DNA of 64,000 nucleotides, from positions 62,001 to 126,000 of the forward strand of contig CAWBKY010000004.1 in assembly GCA_963789555.1 (NCBI GenBank), in the 5' to 3' direction. This document shows, one piece after another, positions 37,863 to 47,836 of this stretch. Each line of letters starts with the position of its first letter. Within the stretch, counting starts at the first letter, position 1. The stretch is from JACXTP01 sp963789555 (lineage in GTDB: Archaea > Thermoplasmatota > Thermoplasmata > Methanomassiliicoccales > UBA472). The position numbers and the translations under genes were made by a program. The notes below the pieces were generated by a model. That model was given only the letters and a program-made list of their open reading frames with translations, was not told where the DNA came from and did no database searches.

Positions 37863-38159
37863 ATGGGCGTACTCTCAAAAACCTCGTATATCTTGGTGGC
37901 CGGCGCTGGCGCAGAGGCATTGCTCCTCGATTTCGTTGCAGACACAGCCCTATTGTTCGTTGCCAGCATGATCTTGGCGATAATAGTAACCGCCCTCCTG
38001 ACCTTGGACGATGTACGACAGGCCTTGGTGGCCGGCATGGTGGCATCAATTATTATTGTAATATCTTATATAATTGAACCCATCGCCCTCATCTATGTTG
38101 CTATCATATTTTTCCTCATCGCGTTGTTCTACAGACCGAAGAAAAAGAAAGATCGATGA
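37863..38159 (+). CDS. Small three-helix membrane protein
   Basis: 98 aa with three hydrophobic helices (about 8-25, 30-52 with a short acidic TLDD loop, 57-88) and a basic C-terminus RPKKKKDR. ATG 37863 lies about 26 nt after an AT-rich TATTATTAGG element. It lies between the two RyR genes on the opposite strand. Function unknown; it might modulate the neighbouring channels. Confidence 0.6.
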   Translation: MGVLSKTSYILVAGAGAEALLLDFVADTALLFVASMILAIIVTALLTLDDVRQALVAGMVASIIIVISYIIEPIALIYVAIIFFLIALFYRPKKKKDR

Positions 38160-38302
38160 CCTGGTAATTGCAGCCTGCCTAAGGTGGGGATCCTTCTCCA
38201 CCACATATTGAAAAATGCTCTTTCGGGATGATAATTACTTCAATGGAAGCGCTCGACCTTTATCGCTTAATGTGCTTATTCGAGGACCATGCAGATCCCT
38301 GT

Positions 38303-40551
38303 TCACCTAGGGAGGAACGGCACCTCCAACTCGCTTGCGGTGAAGGCCATCATCATCGCCTCCCTATCCACTTCCATCAGTTCCCTAGCATCCTTATAAC
38401 GGAATATCGCCAGGTCCACTGTGGAAAGGATCCTGGGCCATGTGGAGGCATCCGCTATGAACCCCTCTCCTCCTTTCTCGGCCATGTATGCACTGAACCT
38501 CCCGTTCACGAGCTCGACCTCATTGGGGTTAAAATTTCCAAGCTCCTCCTCAACGGACCCACGGCCGGTTATCCCGCATTCAATGCTCTCGCAGCAATCT
38601 ATGATCTTCCTTGCCTCATCCATGTACATGGCCCTTTCAATTCCGTCAATCTCATTCCAAGCTGAGGATATTACCGCATCGCCGCCTTTCCTCTCTCTCC
38701 GACCGCTTAATTTCTTCAATCAACAAGGCTTTCGCTATCAGCAACGTGATGTTTTGGTGCACTAGCCTGAGGTCCACCCGGACCAGGATCCTCGGGATTT
38801 TCTTGACTGTGGCGATGTCCTTGTGCTTGGCTTCATAAGACAGCTCCTTCCATGGACACAGGTCATCGTGTACATTATCGGCATCGTCCCGGACCTTTCC
38901 ATAGCGCCATCCCTTCCTAAGCTTCTCTTTGCACCACCGGTCATGCTCCATCCTGGATAGCTTATGGACCTCGTACGGGGTGAGGGCACCTTGATCGTAG
39001 CCCCAGTCTCGTGATCGTCTCGATCCTACAACCTATGGCCCTCGCCTTGACAATGATGTGGTCGGCCTGAGCGCGGTTGGACTGCCTCAGTTCCTCGCTC
39101 AGCTCGTCCCATGACCTATTGGAGGTTTCGGTTTGTCTTTCTCCAGACCTGCTGCTCCAGGCAATACTCCTCATGGATCGCCTGGCCCATCACCTCCCGG
39201 CTTCCATATTGGATCAGGGCCTTGGTGCAGGTGCGGTCCCAGAAACCGAATGTGTGGACATTGCTAATCCCGGCGTTCCTGCCTTCTACGCCGAGGATGG
39301 CTGCCGGTTTCGAGTCCGCGTTCAATCGTACCACGATGGGGGCCCCATCATCCCCCAACCTCTTGCGCAACGTGAGGGCCAGAGAGAGCCCTTCACTGTC
39401 ATTTGGGACGCAGATATAGATGCACGAGGGATTGTCGGATAATAGCCACCTCATGCTCCTCCTCATTGGCTACCTTGAGCTTCCTGGCGTCCGCGCCGAT
39501 AGTCTCGAAGGTGCAAGCGCGCCCTAGGGTGGGATGGCGAGCGCACATGAATTCTGAGGCCCGCCCCGCATCGGGGTCCACCAGCACCATCGGAAGACGT
39601 TCTCCAGTGGCTTGGTATCTGGGCCACCACCTCTTCGCTGCCCTGAGCACCAGTTCCCTCCCGACGTCGTCAAGTCCGATGACCACCATCCTTTTCGGTC
39701 CATCCTTTGACATGTTGCCCTCCTGGAATGGCGGGAACTCACTGAGGATGGTCCTAGCACCGTTCTCAATGATATTATAGAACTCCAATCTTATCGAGGG
39801 ATTGTCTGAGTTGTATTCATTTACGCGCAGGAACTCGCAGAGGTCCGGATCTTGAACATGGACAAAGCAGGTGAGGGGGTCGCGGATCTGGTCCTTAACT
39901 ATGCGGCGTGCTTGGACCGCGATCTCGCCATTGGCGCTATCATCCTCCAGTGCGATTACCAAATATTTGGCTCGTTTGATGCCAGCCCTTCGCAGAACCT
40001 TTTCGTCGGTGGCGTTGCCTTGGACCTGTATGATGTTGCCTCTTATCGCCTCATCATCGAGCGTGATCACCTGACCTTTATCAACGACAACGACCTGGCC
40101 TATCCTCGCCCATAGCTCTTGCGAATCGGGACCCGATCCTTCCCATGCCGCAGACGATGACATGATCCGTGCAGAGCCAAAGCCTGAGCCCACGCAACGG
40201 CCTCATTAGAGCCGTGGACAGAATGAGCGCCGCCGCCCAGAAGTAGACGATAACGGCGGTCCAGCGTGCCACATCGAGCGCCAGGACATAACCATTGGAC
40301 CATTCCAGATCCCCTCCTTTTAGCTTAAAGAGCCATAGCGTATCATACAAAATGTTCGAGTAGGAGATCTCTATGCCGTTTAATTGGTAATATTGATAAT
40401 AACCAACGTAACCCAGGATAATGGTTATCACCCAGGTAATCGCAAAGAAATAGATGCCGGTTTTTATGAAGACAGCTCCAAATGAAGAGAGCGCTTTTCT
40501 AAGGTAGCTCCGTGACCTCCTTTTCACGGTTCCGTTCGATCGTTCATCCAT
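38303..40551 (-). pseudogene. RyR-domain channel-like protein copy 2, multiple frameshifts
   Basis: Paralogue of 35453-37717 with the same order. Two membrane helices (FFAITWVITIILGYVGYYQY; ARWTAVIVYFWAAALILSTA), TrkA-N with a canonical GMGRIGSRFA loop, a second TrkA-N (VVIGLDDVGRELV), RyR (SRMEHDRWCKEKLRKGWRYG), and a C-terminal region ending EAMMMAFTASELEVPFLPR. At least five one-base shifts separate the segments (near 40110, 39450, 39130, 38990 and 38700). Here the loop GxGxxG is intact where copy 1 has GTDRIG. It keeps the original C-terminus that copy 1 has lost. Confidence 0.75.
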
Positions 40552-40611
40552 TTAGGTGGGAAATATCGCCATGTGCCTTTAGAAGCTTTACTTTATTAAT
40601 TTTTGACCGAC

Positions 40612-41405
40612 CTACAGGAGTTGAATTTTTTCATATTGCCTATGGCATCCAAGATAGGGCCATATCGAATAGGTTCCCGCCAGCACCAGGGTGGCATCCG
40701 AGATGATGTGGATCAGGAACAAGGGCCACATCGAACCGGTCCTCCGGTAGAGCAGCAGATATCCCGGCGTGATGATGAACTGGCGAGGCGAGGAATATCT
40801 GCGACCAGGGTGTGACCGATTCGAACGTCGGTAGGAACTCGGCCCAGAACAGGACGTGGATCATGCCCACGAATATGATGGAAAAAAGCATGCCAATGAC
40901 ACCTCCGATGAAACGGGCCCTCCTCTCGGTCCATCTGGTCTCGAAGGCGTCGAAAATGTAAACCCAGAGCAGTTGCTCCATGGCCGCGTTCAACGGCACC
41001 CAGATCAATAGGGTAAGCAGCACACCTTCCCAGGGGTCATCGGAAGGGATGATGGTCAAATATGCGGCGGTCTGGGTCACGATCTGGACCGCCAACAGCG
41101 CCATGAACAGTTTGAATGACCAGCTCACCGGTCTCGACATATTCCAGGCTCTTCTTGCGCCAAAGGACGATGGCCACGCAGAAGACGCCATAGTAGAGGA
41201 CCAGAGGGAGCAGGGCCCCGCTCCAGTCGAACAAGGCCCAGCAGGCCAATGGCAACAGGAAGGTCGCGACCAATGCCAGGACAAGGTCGAGGTTCGTCGC
41301 GCGGAATTTAAGGCTCTCGACCCTGTAGGAAAGGATGCCTGGGAGGTCCACATTGAGGAGAGCGAATCCAACGATGAAATAACTTATTGTCCGGCCCCAA
41401 TTCAT
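40612..41405 (-). CDS. CPBP/CAAX-protease-like membrane protein, two frameshifts
   Basis: About 263 aa after correction, with seven or eight hydrophobic helices. The candidate motifs are MEQLLWVYIFD, GMIHVLFW and, after a shift near 40780, HIISDATL. They resemble the three CPBP motifs, but the first lacks the usual EExxxR. Another shift lies near 41120 (ETGELVIQ to VSWSFKLFMALLA). The end (WPYLGCHRQYEKIQLL, TAG) is in the corrected frame. Start MNWGRTISYFIVGF at 41405. Possibly an immunity-related CPBP; function unproven. Confidence 0.55.
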
Positions 41406-41506
41406 TCCAATCGGCGATTCGTCATATCATATGATCCAAAACGCTGGTGTCAGCGGATGGATGTATTAATCTTAGATGGGCACCATTGTAGAACTGAGGA
41501 TGAATG

Positions 41507-41857
41507 ATGAGCTCCTCTGAGGTCCGGACAGCGCTGGGGGAAATGTTCACGGTCAGATTGGAGTCCAATCCGACCACCGGCTATTCCTGGTCCGCGGATT
41601 TCGATGGAGACGTCCTTGAACTGGTGTCCGAAGAATATGAAAGAATGTCGATGGCGATCGGTGGGGGTGGCCATGCCATATTCATGTTCCTCGCCTTGAA
41701 GCGTGGGAGCGCGACCATCACCATGCGGTACAGGAGACCATGGGAGGATGAGGCGATCAAGATGATGCGATTATCATGTCGAAGTCGTTTGAGACCCGAT
41801 CGATATGACCTCTTTACAGCTCTTTTCTTAGGAGCAAGCCTTAATTCTGAGGGATGA
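41507..41857 (+). CDS. Chagasin-family (I42) protease inhibitor
   Basis: 116 aa. Chagasin loops are recognisable: SNPTTGYSW, GGGGHAIFMFLAL and RYRRPWED, the three surfaces that block papain-like cysteine peptidases. It lacks a signal peptide. The last 30 residues after RPWEDEAIK do not look like the family, and an alternative frame (MSKSFETRSI) suggests a possible late frameshift. Start ATG 41507 (or 41504). Confidence 0.75.
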   Translation: MSSSEVRTALGEMFTVRLESNPTTGYSWSADFDGDVLELVSEEYERMSMAIGGGGHAIFMFLALKRGSATITMRYRRPWEDEAIKMMRLSCRSRLRPDRYDLFTALFLGASLNSEG

Positions 41858-41908
41858 CACGGAGATTCTGGACGTTTACAACTCGACCCGAGGGACGGAT
41901 CTGATTGA

Positions 41909-42538
41909 CTAAATGCCGATCAAATCCATCAATTCCTTGTTGGCCGCTCCCCTTTCCTCTCTGTCCTCGGTGTTGAATCTGAGCAGGAACGGTCGCATGC
42001 TAGTGTCGTATGGGCTTTCGATCTTTCCATGGATGATGAGCAGCATCGATGCGAAGTGATAGGCCACATCTCCTTTCCTTGCCATCACCCCCTTGATCAA
42101 AGCCTCCTCGACCTCCTTCGGGTGGTGATCCTCCACCAGGTCCAAGGCCTGTGATAGACCGTTCGATAGGTCGGCGTTCTCCAAGGCCTCGACCAGTATC
42201 GCTGATATCTCTCCCTCAGTGAGAACCTCCGCCCCGAACTGTACGACACTCAGCCTGACCTCTCTATCTCCGCCTTTGGATGCCTTCCTCAAACAATCTC
42301 TTGAACGTGGGGTGTCCAGTTGTGCCAAGGCCTCTATGTCCCTCCAGTCCCAAGGGGAGCGGGAGACGATGATCGATTCGGCCGAGAACCTCTCCTCAGG
42401 CGACATCTCGTCCAACGCTTCCAGGTCATATCCGATGCCATCATGCCATTTGTCGAAGTCCATTTTCATGCTCTCTAGGAACCTCGGATACGGTCCCTTT
42501 TCGCGGGACGCTCTATCAATCTCATCAGACCGGCTCAT
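41909..42538 (-). CDS. Hypothetical helical-repeat protein
   Basis: 209 aa, soluble and helical, with HEAT-like repeats: RDIEALAQLDTPRSRDCLRK, REVRLSVVQFGAEVL, KEVEEALIKGVMARKGDVAY. Start ATG 42538 follows GAGGGAGCGAAAG. No enzyme motif. Unknown role; it converges on the chagasin gene. Confidence 0.55.
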   Translation of the reverse strand: MSRSDEIDRASREKGPYPRFLESMKMDFDKWHDGIGYDLEALDEMSPEERFSAESIIVSRSPWDWRDIEALAQLDTPRSRDCLRKASKGGDREVRLSVVQFGAEVLTEGEISAILVEALENADLSNGLSQALDLVEDHHPKEVEEALIKGVMARKGDVAYHFASMLLIIHGKIESPYDTSMRPFLLRFNTEDREERGAANKELMDLIGI

Positions 42539-42784
42539 GGCCTTTCGCTCCCTCACTTGTTCGCAGCCACCCATATATGAACCATCGGCAGACCATCATA
42601 GGCAGGAAGGTTCGGTGCTAGATACGATCGTATGGCCTAAGAATAAGAAAGAATTGAATCACAGGAGGTCGGTAACAACATCGGTCAATGCTTCTTTCGC
42701 ATCAAGATGTGGGCGAGGGACCACCACTGGATCACATATCAAAATGATGGTCTGACACTTGGAAGCGTTTACATGGTCTCAATT
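42539..42784. other. Intergenic region without a gene
   Basis: About 250 nt between two minus-strand genes; no gene, hairpin or RNA recognised. Confidence 0.4.
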
Positions 42785-43060
42785 TCATGTTCCGATAAGA
42801 ACCGCCCTCGATAATCTCAACTTGAGAGCGATCATGCCCAAGTTCAATCCCAACGCGACGATGTTCCAGAAGATGATCGGCAGACTGTCGATCATGATTC
42901 CGTATCCGAGCCATAGCGCCATCCCTGCCGATAGCAGCATGGGCATCACCAAAGAGACATCATCCATTCGCTTGGTCCGATATCCTTTGACCAGCTGCGG
43001 CACGAAACCTATCGTGGTGAGAAATCCGGCCGCTAGGCCCAACACCATCCAATCATCCAT
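42785..43060 (-). CDS. SemiSWEET transporter
   Basis: 91 aa with three helices and the PQ-loop/SWEET signature: GLAAGFLTTIGFVPQLVKGY in helix 1 (conserved Pro-Gln), KRMDDVSLVMPMLL and the C-terminal IIFWNIVALGLNLGM. Works as a homodimer to pass sugars through the membrane. Start ATG 43060 preferred over TTG 43069. Confidence 0.85.
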   Translation of the reverse strand: MDDWMVLGLAAGFLTTIGFVPQLVKGYRTKRMDDVSLVMPMLLSAGMALWLGYGIMIDSLPIIFWNIVALGLNLGMIALKLRLSRAVLIGT

Positions 43061-43117
43061 GCCCGGCAATCGCCCGGGACGATATCACACTTTCGTATCC
43101 GACGGTCTGCTGTCGTA

Positions 43118-43615
43118 TCATTGAAGCCTCTTCAACTGAGAGGTCATCACTCCGGTCACCCACGAATCGTCAAGGTCGAAGTCCTTAAAGAGCCAGAGCG
43201 TGAAGATCGTCACCCAGTCGTCCTTCCTCGATGAGAATATCTTCATCACGACCATGGGCCGCATGTCCAGATCATAGATCACGCTCCCATCGCCAATGGC
43301 CGGACGCTTCGGTAGGTCCGACTCCAAGCCCTCGCCCACCTTTTGAAAGGCCTGGGCGGCTTCCTCCTTGTCCTTGAATTGAAAAATGATGGCCAGCAAT
43401 TGGGCCCTGCGCTCATCGAACTCCTCCAACGAGTATGCCCTTATCTCCCGGTAGATCGGTCTGAGGTCATCAGCTATGCTGACCTTCTCGGGAACTATCG
43501 ATCTCCAACCAGGTCCCAGTTGATCGGGAGGGATGGCCAACGCCCGGTCCGAGCCCTTTCCCGCCTCATTTTCCACGCCTCCCTTTTTAGCCTTCGCCTT
43601 TCGCAGGACCGCCAT
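43118..43615 (-). CDS. Hypothetical protein
   Basis: 165 aa. A Lys-rich start (MAVLRKAKAKKGG) is followed by an alpha/beta sequence (SLEEFDERRAQLLAIIFQFK; RPMVVMKIFSSRKDDWVTIF). No membrane helices. It is separated from the SRAP gene by a short divergent region. No family recognised. Confidence 0.55.
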   Translation of the reverse strand: MAVLRKAKAKKGGVENEAGKGSDRALAIPPDQLGPGWRSIVPEKVSIADDLRPIYREIRAYSLEEFDERRAQLLAIIFQFKDKEEAAQAFQKVGEGLESDLPKRPAIGDGSVIYDLDMRPMVVMKIFSSRKDDWVTIFTLWLFKDFDLDDSWVTGVMTSQLKRLQ

Positions 43616-43721
43616 GACCTTCCTTCCTGTCGCTTCATAGCGACCCTCGTTCCTATATCTTTTTCCGGAAACGGCTGGGTCTCAGCAAAGGATAAATGTT
43701 CGTTGTGACGATGGATTATCG

Positions 43722-44415
43722 ATGTGCGGCCGATTCGTCATCGCCTTCACCGATGGCTTTCACGCTCGATTCAAGGTGGATGAGACCAGCGAGGTCGTGC
43801 AGGCCAAGATTCAACATCGCCCCCACCCAGGATGTCCCGATAATCATAAGGGAGAGCCCGAACCACCTGGAGATGATGCACTGGGGCCTCATCCCGTCCT
43901 GGTCCAAGGCCGAGGGCACCGGACTGAAGCTTATCAATGCCCGTTCCGAGACGGTCATGGAAAAATCGATGTTCAAGCGCCTCATGGTCAGACATCGCTG
44001 CCTGGTGCCAGCGACCGGTTTTTATGAATGGATGAAGACCGATGAGGGCAAGCAACCCTATTACATATGCTCCAAGAGGGGAGAATATCTGAGCTTCGCT
44101 GGACTCTATGACCGATGGCGGTCTCCAGATGGCCTGGTCATTTCCTCGTTCATAATCCTCACCACATCGGCGAACGACCTTATGGCCCCGATCCACGACC
44201 GAATGCCCGTCATATTGCAGGAGGAGGACGAGGACCTCTGGATGGAGCATGAGCCTTTGGACGCTCAAACCTTAAAAAGGATGTTCTCACCCCGCCCGTC
44301 AGAGGAACTGACGGCCTATCCTGTGGCCAAGTTGGTCCGCAACCCTGGTGTGGAAGGACCCGACCTGATCCGACCGGTGGAGAAAGGGGCCCGGACGGTC
44401 CAGATGCACCTCTGA
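43722..44415 (+). CDS. SRAP-domain (YedK/HMCES-like) protein, frameshifted
   Basis: Forms a covalent bond with abasic sites in single-stranded DNA through Cys2. The N-terminus MCGRFVIAF has the catalytic Cys; then, after one extra G near 43802, PRFNIAPTQD, WGLIPSW, NARSETV (Glu), and PIHDRMPVIL (His) are all present. The first part is in a second frame, joined by removing a single base (EVVQ/PRFNIAPTQ). ATG 43722 is the start. About 230 aa, as usual for the family. Confidence 0.85.
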
Positions 44416-44417
44416 GA

Positions 44418-44819
44418 TCAGCTCTTATCTGTTGCTTCCTGATATGCTTTGAAGCGGCGCAGCGCCGAGGCCTGGCTATTGGTCATGGCCATGACCGAAC
44501 CGACCATGATGGCCTCGAATATCTCCCCCTCCGTGGCGCCATGCTTTCCAGCTTGGCGCAGGTGCACGTCCAGACAACGGTCCGATCCCAGCGCTGCGCC
44601 GGCGGCGATGGCCGCCAGCTCCAAGGTCTTTAGGTCCAGGTGCTCGGGTTCGAACAAGACATGACGGGTAAGGTCAGAATATGCAAGGAAGAGCTCAGGC
44701 CTTTCCGCGATGGTCGCGGTGATGAAAGGGACCTCCCCATAGGCGCGCTCGATCCTTTCCAGGTTCTCTCTCACCTTGCGGTCAAGCTCTTTGCTGCTCA
44801 GGTCTTGTTCCTTGGTCAT
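44418..44819 (-). CDS. Carboxymuconolactone decarboxylase/AhpD-family protein
   Basis: 133 aa all-helical. Conserved core GAALGSDRCLDVHLRQAGKHGATEGEI with Cys and His that could form the AhpD-like redox pair (CxxH rather than CxxC). Converges with the SRAP gene, ending 2 nt away. Likely redox role; unproven. Confidence 0.78.
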   Translation of the reverse strand: MTKEQDLSSKELDRKVRENLERIERAYGEVPFITATIAERPELFLAYSDLTRHVLFEPEHLDLKTLELAAIAAGAALGSDRCLDVHLRQAGKHGATEGEIFEAIMVGSVMAMTNSQASALRRFKAYQEATDKS

Positions 44820-44886
44820 GCGAACGTCTCCCTCGACCTCTCCGAACGGTCAGGATAATCTATTCAAAATATTGTCCCGAACAAAG

Positions 44887-44894
44887 GCTTTATC
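44887..44894 (+). promoter_or_regulatory. TATA box of the ABC-F gene
   Basis: GCTTTATC, about 26 nt before ATG 44916, predicting a leaderless message. Confidence 0.45.
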
Positions 44895-44915
44895 CCCGAG
44901 TTCGATTCCTGCTTC

Positions 44916-46709
44916 ATGCTCATCCGAGCCTGGGCGGTCAGCAAATCATTCGGACCGAAGGAGGTCCTCAAGGAGGTCACCTTCAACATCGACGAGAGGG
45001 ACCGGGTGGCCATCGTCGGGCCGAACGGGGTGGGCAAATCCACGCTTTTAAGAGTGCTGATGGGCGAGCTCGCCCCGGACGTGGGTGAGGTGGTGCGCCG
45101 CACCAATCATGTCTGTTACATGTCCCAGTTCCCTCAGTACGATCCAGAGCAGAGCGTGGTGGACTCGGTCAGCGGTTGCGTGCAGAGCTCCGGTGCCATC
45201 GGTAAGAGGATGAGGGAGCTGGAGCAGATGATGTTGCAGCCTGGCCCGGAGGTGGACATGGACCAGGTGGCCATGGAATACGGTCAGTTGCAGGAGGAGT
45301 TCAACAACGCCGATTCCTTCGATGACATGGCCCAGGTCAAGGAGACCCTGGCCAAGGTGGGATTACCGGACGACCGGTTGGAGAAGAAGGTCAGCGAGCT
45401 CAGCGGCGGGGAGCGGACCAAGGTCATGCTGGCCAAGGTGCTGATGCAAGCGGACGAGTCGGACCTGCTGGTATTGGACGAGCCAACGAGCCATCTGGAC
45501 ATGGCCGCCACAGAATGGCTTGAGGATTATCTGCTACAATACCCAGGTGCGGTGGTGGTGGTATCGCACGACCGTTACTTCCTGGACAGAACGGTAACCA
45601 ACGTAATCGAGCTGGAGGACGGGATGGTCAGGCAGTTCTCCGGCAATTACACCGACTACGTGGCCAAGAAACGCTTGGACATAGAACGCCGTCGCATCGC
45701 CGCCGAGAAGTACGAGACGGAGAAGCAGCGCTTGGAGGACAGTGCGGTGGAGATGCATCAGAAGGAATGGTACAAGTCCAAGCATAAGACCCGCATGAAG
45801 ATGGTGGACAGGCTGGAGGAGGCGGAACCCCCAAAGAAGAGGCCAGAGCTCAACTTCAAGGTGGAGACCAAGGAACGCTCCGGCAAGAACGTGATCACCG
45901 CCAAAGGTCTTCACGTCAAACGAGGCGACAAACTGGTGCTAGACGGCCTGGACCTGGAGATCGAGGTGGGCGACAAGCTCGGCATTTTCGGCGCCAACGG
46001 TTCCGGGAAGACCACCTTGATGAAGACCATCCTGGGCGAGCTGCCGTTCCAGGGCGAGATGTGGTTGGCCCCCGGGGCGGTCATCGGTTACTTCGGCCAG
46101 GGGCACGATCAGTTGAATCCCGAGATGACCCCGGAGGACCATCTTCTGGAATCGTTGGGACACGACGCCAGGGTGGAGGCCAGGCGGCTTTTGGCCCGAT
46201 TCTACCTGAGATCGCATGAGGTGCAGAGGCCGATCTCCACACTTTCTGGGGGGGAGCGGGCCCGCGTGGCCCTGGCAATGCTTCTCGCGGAGAGGCGCAA
46301 CCTGCTCCTGCTCGACGAGCCCACCAACTATCTGGACATCCAGGCCCGGCAAGCGGTGGAAGGCGCTCTGATGGACTATCAAGGGACCATGCTGATCATC
46401 ACGCATGACCGGTATCTCCTGAACACCGTGTGCAACATGGTGGGGGAGATGCGCGCCGGATCGATCACGGTATTCCCAGGCACTTACTCTCAGTTCCGCC
46501 AGAAGGTCAAGGAATCGACCGTGTCATTGGAGCAGGCAGGGGTCTATAAGGTCGTATCGGGTTTCACGGACTGGAACACCAAGACCAAGTACAACGTCGG
46601 GGACAAGGTGGCGGTGGCGCCCAGCGAACTGGAGAGGTATCGGTGGGCCATGGAGTCGGGAAAGCTGAAGAAGGTGGCCGGCACCGAGCTCAAGAAGGTC
46701 CGGAAGTGA
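44916..46709 (+). CDS. ABC-F family ATPase
   Basis: 597 aa, two ABC domains, no membrane helices. First domain: GPNGVGKSTLLR, LSGGERTKVMLAK, DEPTSHLD. Second: GANGSGKTTLMK, LSGGERARVALAM, DEPTNYLD. They are joined by the Arg/Lys-rich linker that characterises ABC-F ribosome-associated factors. A short C-terminal extension follows. It overlaps the convergent methyltransferase by 20 nt. Confidence 0.92.
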   Translation: MLIRAWAVSKSFGPKEVLKEVTFNIDERDRVAIVGPNGVGKSTLLRVLMGELAPDVGEVVRRTNHVCYMSQFPQYDPEQSVVDSVSGCVQSSGAIGKRMRELEQMMLQPGPEVDMDQVAMEYGQLQEEFNNADSFDDMAQVKETLAKVGLPDDRLEKKVSELSGGERTKVMLAKVLMQADESDLLVLDEPTSHLDMAATEWLEDYLLQYPGAVVVVSHDRYFLDRTVTNVIELEDGMVRQFSGNYTDYVAKKRLDIERRRIAAEKYETEKQRLEDSAVEMHQKEWYKSKHKTRMKMVDRLEEAEPPKKRPELNFKVETKERSGKNVITAKGLHVKRGDKLVLDGLDLEIEVGDKLGIFGANGSGKTTLMKTILGELPFQGEMWLAPGAVIGYFGQGHDQLNPEMTPEDHLLESLGHDARVEARRLLARFYLRSHEVQRPISTLSGGERARVALAMLLAERRNLLLLDEPTNYLDIQARQAVEGALMDYQGTMLIITHDRYLLNTVCNMVGEMRAGSITVFPGTYSQFRQKVKESTVSLEQAGVYKVVSGFTDWNTKTKYNVGDKVAVAPSELERYRWAMESGKLKKVAGTELKKVRK

Positions 46710-47331
46710 GCCCTTTCTGAAAAGTGATCAGCAATCTGTCCCTCTTGGTCGCCTTTCCATAATATCGCTTGTTCAGGGTCTTGCGGTCCGAGGCGACCGG
46801 CTTCAAGCAAGCGAAAAGCTGGACCAACTCGGGCTCAGTGAAGTAATGGTATGGGATGCCTTGGCCACGTACGAAGGTCATGGGCTCTACCATCGTTCCA
46901 TCGCCGCACCTCATATCTTCGACCGTAAATGCCTGGACGTGCAACTTCCCGCCCTGGCGCAAGACCCGGGCCAATTCCGATGCGGCGAGCACCCGCTCCT
47001 CACCGTAGAGGTGCTCCAAGACGTGGTAGCATAGGATGGCGTCAAAGCACTCCGCAGCAAAGGGGAGCTCCAATACGTTCCCCTGGACCAGCTCGGTCCT
47101 TGGCAGTCCTGAGCGTTTGCACAGATCCAGACCCCCCCTGGAGAAGTCGAAACCCACGACATCGACCTCGCGTTGGGCAAGGACGGCCAGCGTCTTCCCG
47201 TTACCACAACCTACCTCCAGCACCCGATCGTCCTTTTCAAGTTCGAATTCCAGGTCCGGTACTCCTCGCCAAAGGACACCCTTACCTCGATACTCGCGGT
47301 CCCAGGTCTCCATCCTTGGTCCGATACCCAT
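46690..47331 (-). CDS. SAM-dependent methyltransferase (class I)
   Basis: 213 aa. Motif I VLEVGCGNGKTL, acidic Asp in VGFDFSRGGLD, then DAILCYHVLEHL and LARVLRQGGKLHV of the UbiE/Methyltransf_11 type. Start ATG 47331 follows GGAGAAAGG; a GTG at 47346 is possible. Substrate unknown. Confidence 0.82.
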   Translation of the reverse strand: MGIGPRMETWDREYRGKGVLWRGVPDLEFELEKDDRVLEVGCGNGKTLAVLAQREVDVVGFDFSRGGLDLCKRSGLPRTELVQGNVLELPFAAECFDAILCYHVLEHLYGEERVLAASELARVLRQGGKLHVQAFTVEDMRCGDGTMVEPMTFVRGQGIPYHYFTEPELVQLFACLKPVASDRKTLNKRYYGKATKRDRLLITFQKGLTSGPS

Positions 47332-47491
47332 CCTTTCTCCGTCCACGTTCTTAGATATGGCCTGACAAGGATATTAGCGATTAGGGGGACGCAAGATCAT
47401 GAAAGGTAGAAGTCAGTGTCCCTGGCTTCTTTTTCCATCGTTCTCATCTTTCATTACCATATTTTATCAATTTAATATACCCCCTCCGCTC

Positions 47492-47788
47492 ATGATATCG
47501 ACCATGACAGAGGAGAAGGGTCCGGTCAAGGTCGAGGTGTTCGCGGTTTCCTGTGCTAAATGTCGGCGGGCCGAACAAGTGGTAATAACGGCGGTGGCTG
47601 AGCTTCCCGACATCGATGTGGAGGTCGAGAAGACGCAAGATCTCTTCGAGCTTAAGGAGCGCGGGGTGATGGGCAATCCAGCGGTGATAATCGACGGGGA
47701 GATAGTGTCACAGGGCAGGGTCCCTTCCTTGGAGGAGATCAAGGACCTCATTAGCAAGGCCGACCTGAAGCGTAAGAGCAAGCTATGA
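47492..47788 (+). CDS. Thioredoxin-like protein (CxxC)
   Basis: 98 aa. Thioredoxin fold of the small archaeal/Thioredoxin_3 type: VEVFAVSCAKCRRAEQVV with active-site CAKC, and VMGNPAVIIDGEIVSQGRV with the cis-Pro. Start ATG 47492 or 47504, about 26-35 nt after CCATATTTTATC. A terminator-like hairpin follows. Confidence 0.82.
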   Translation: MISTMTEEKGPVKVEVFAVSCAKCRRAEQVVITAVAELPDIDVEVEKTQDLFELKERGVMGNPAVIIDGEIVSQGRVPSLEEIKDLISKADLKRKSKL

Positions 47789-47790
47789 GG

Positions 47791-47825
47791 TGCAAGCCGG
47801 TTGCTTGGCCCTTTGCCTTTTTTTA
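47791..47825 (+). terminator. Hairpin plus T-tract after the thioredoxin-like gene
   Basis: CAAGC/GCTTG stem with a 5-nt loop, extended by GG and CC, then a T-rich tract to 47824. It could serve both strands, since the zinc-ribbon gene ends at 47837. Confidence 0.5.
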
Positions 47826-47836
47826 AACCGAGAACG

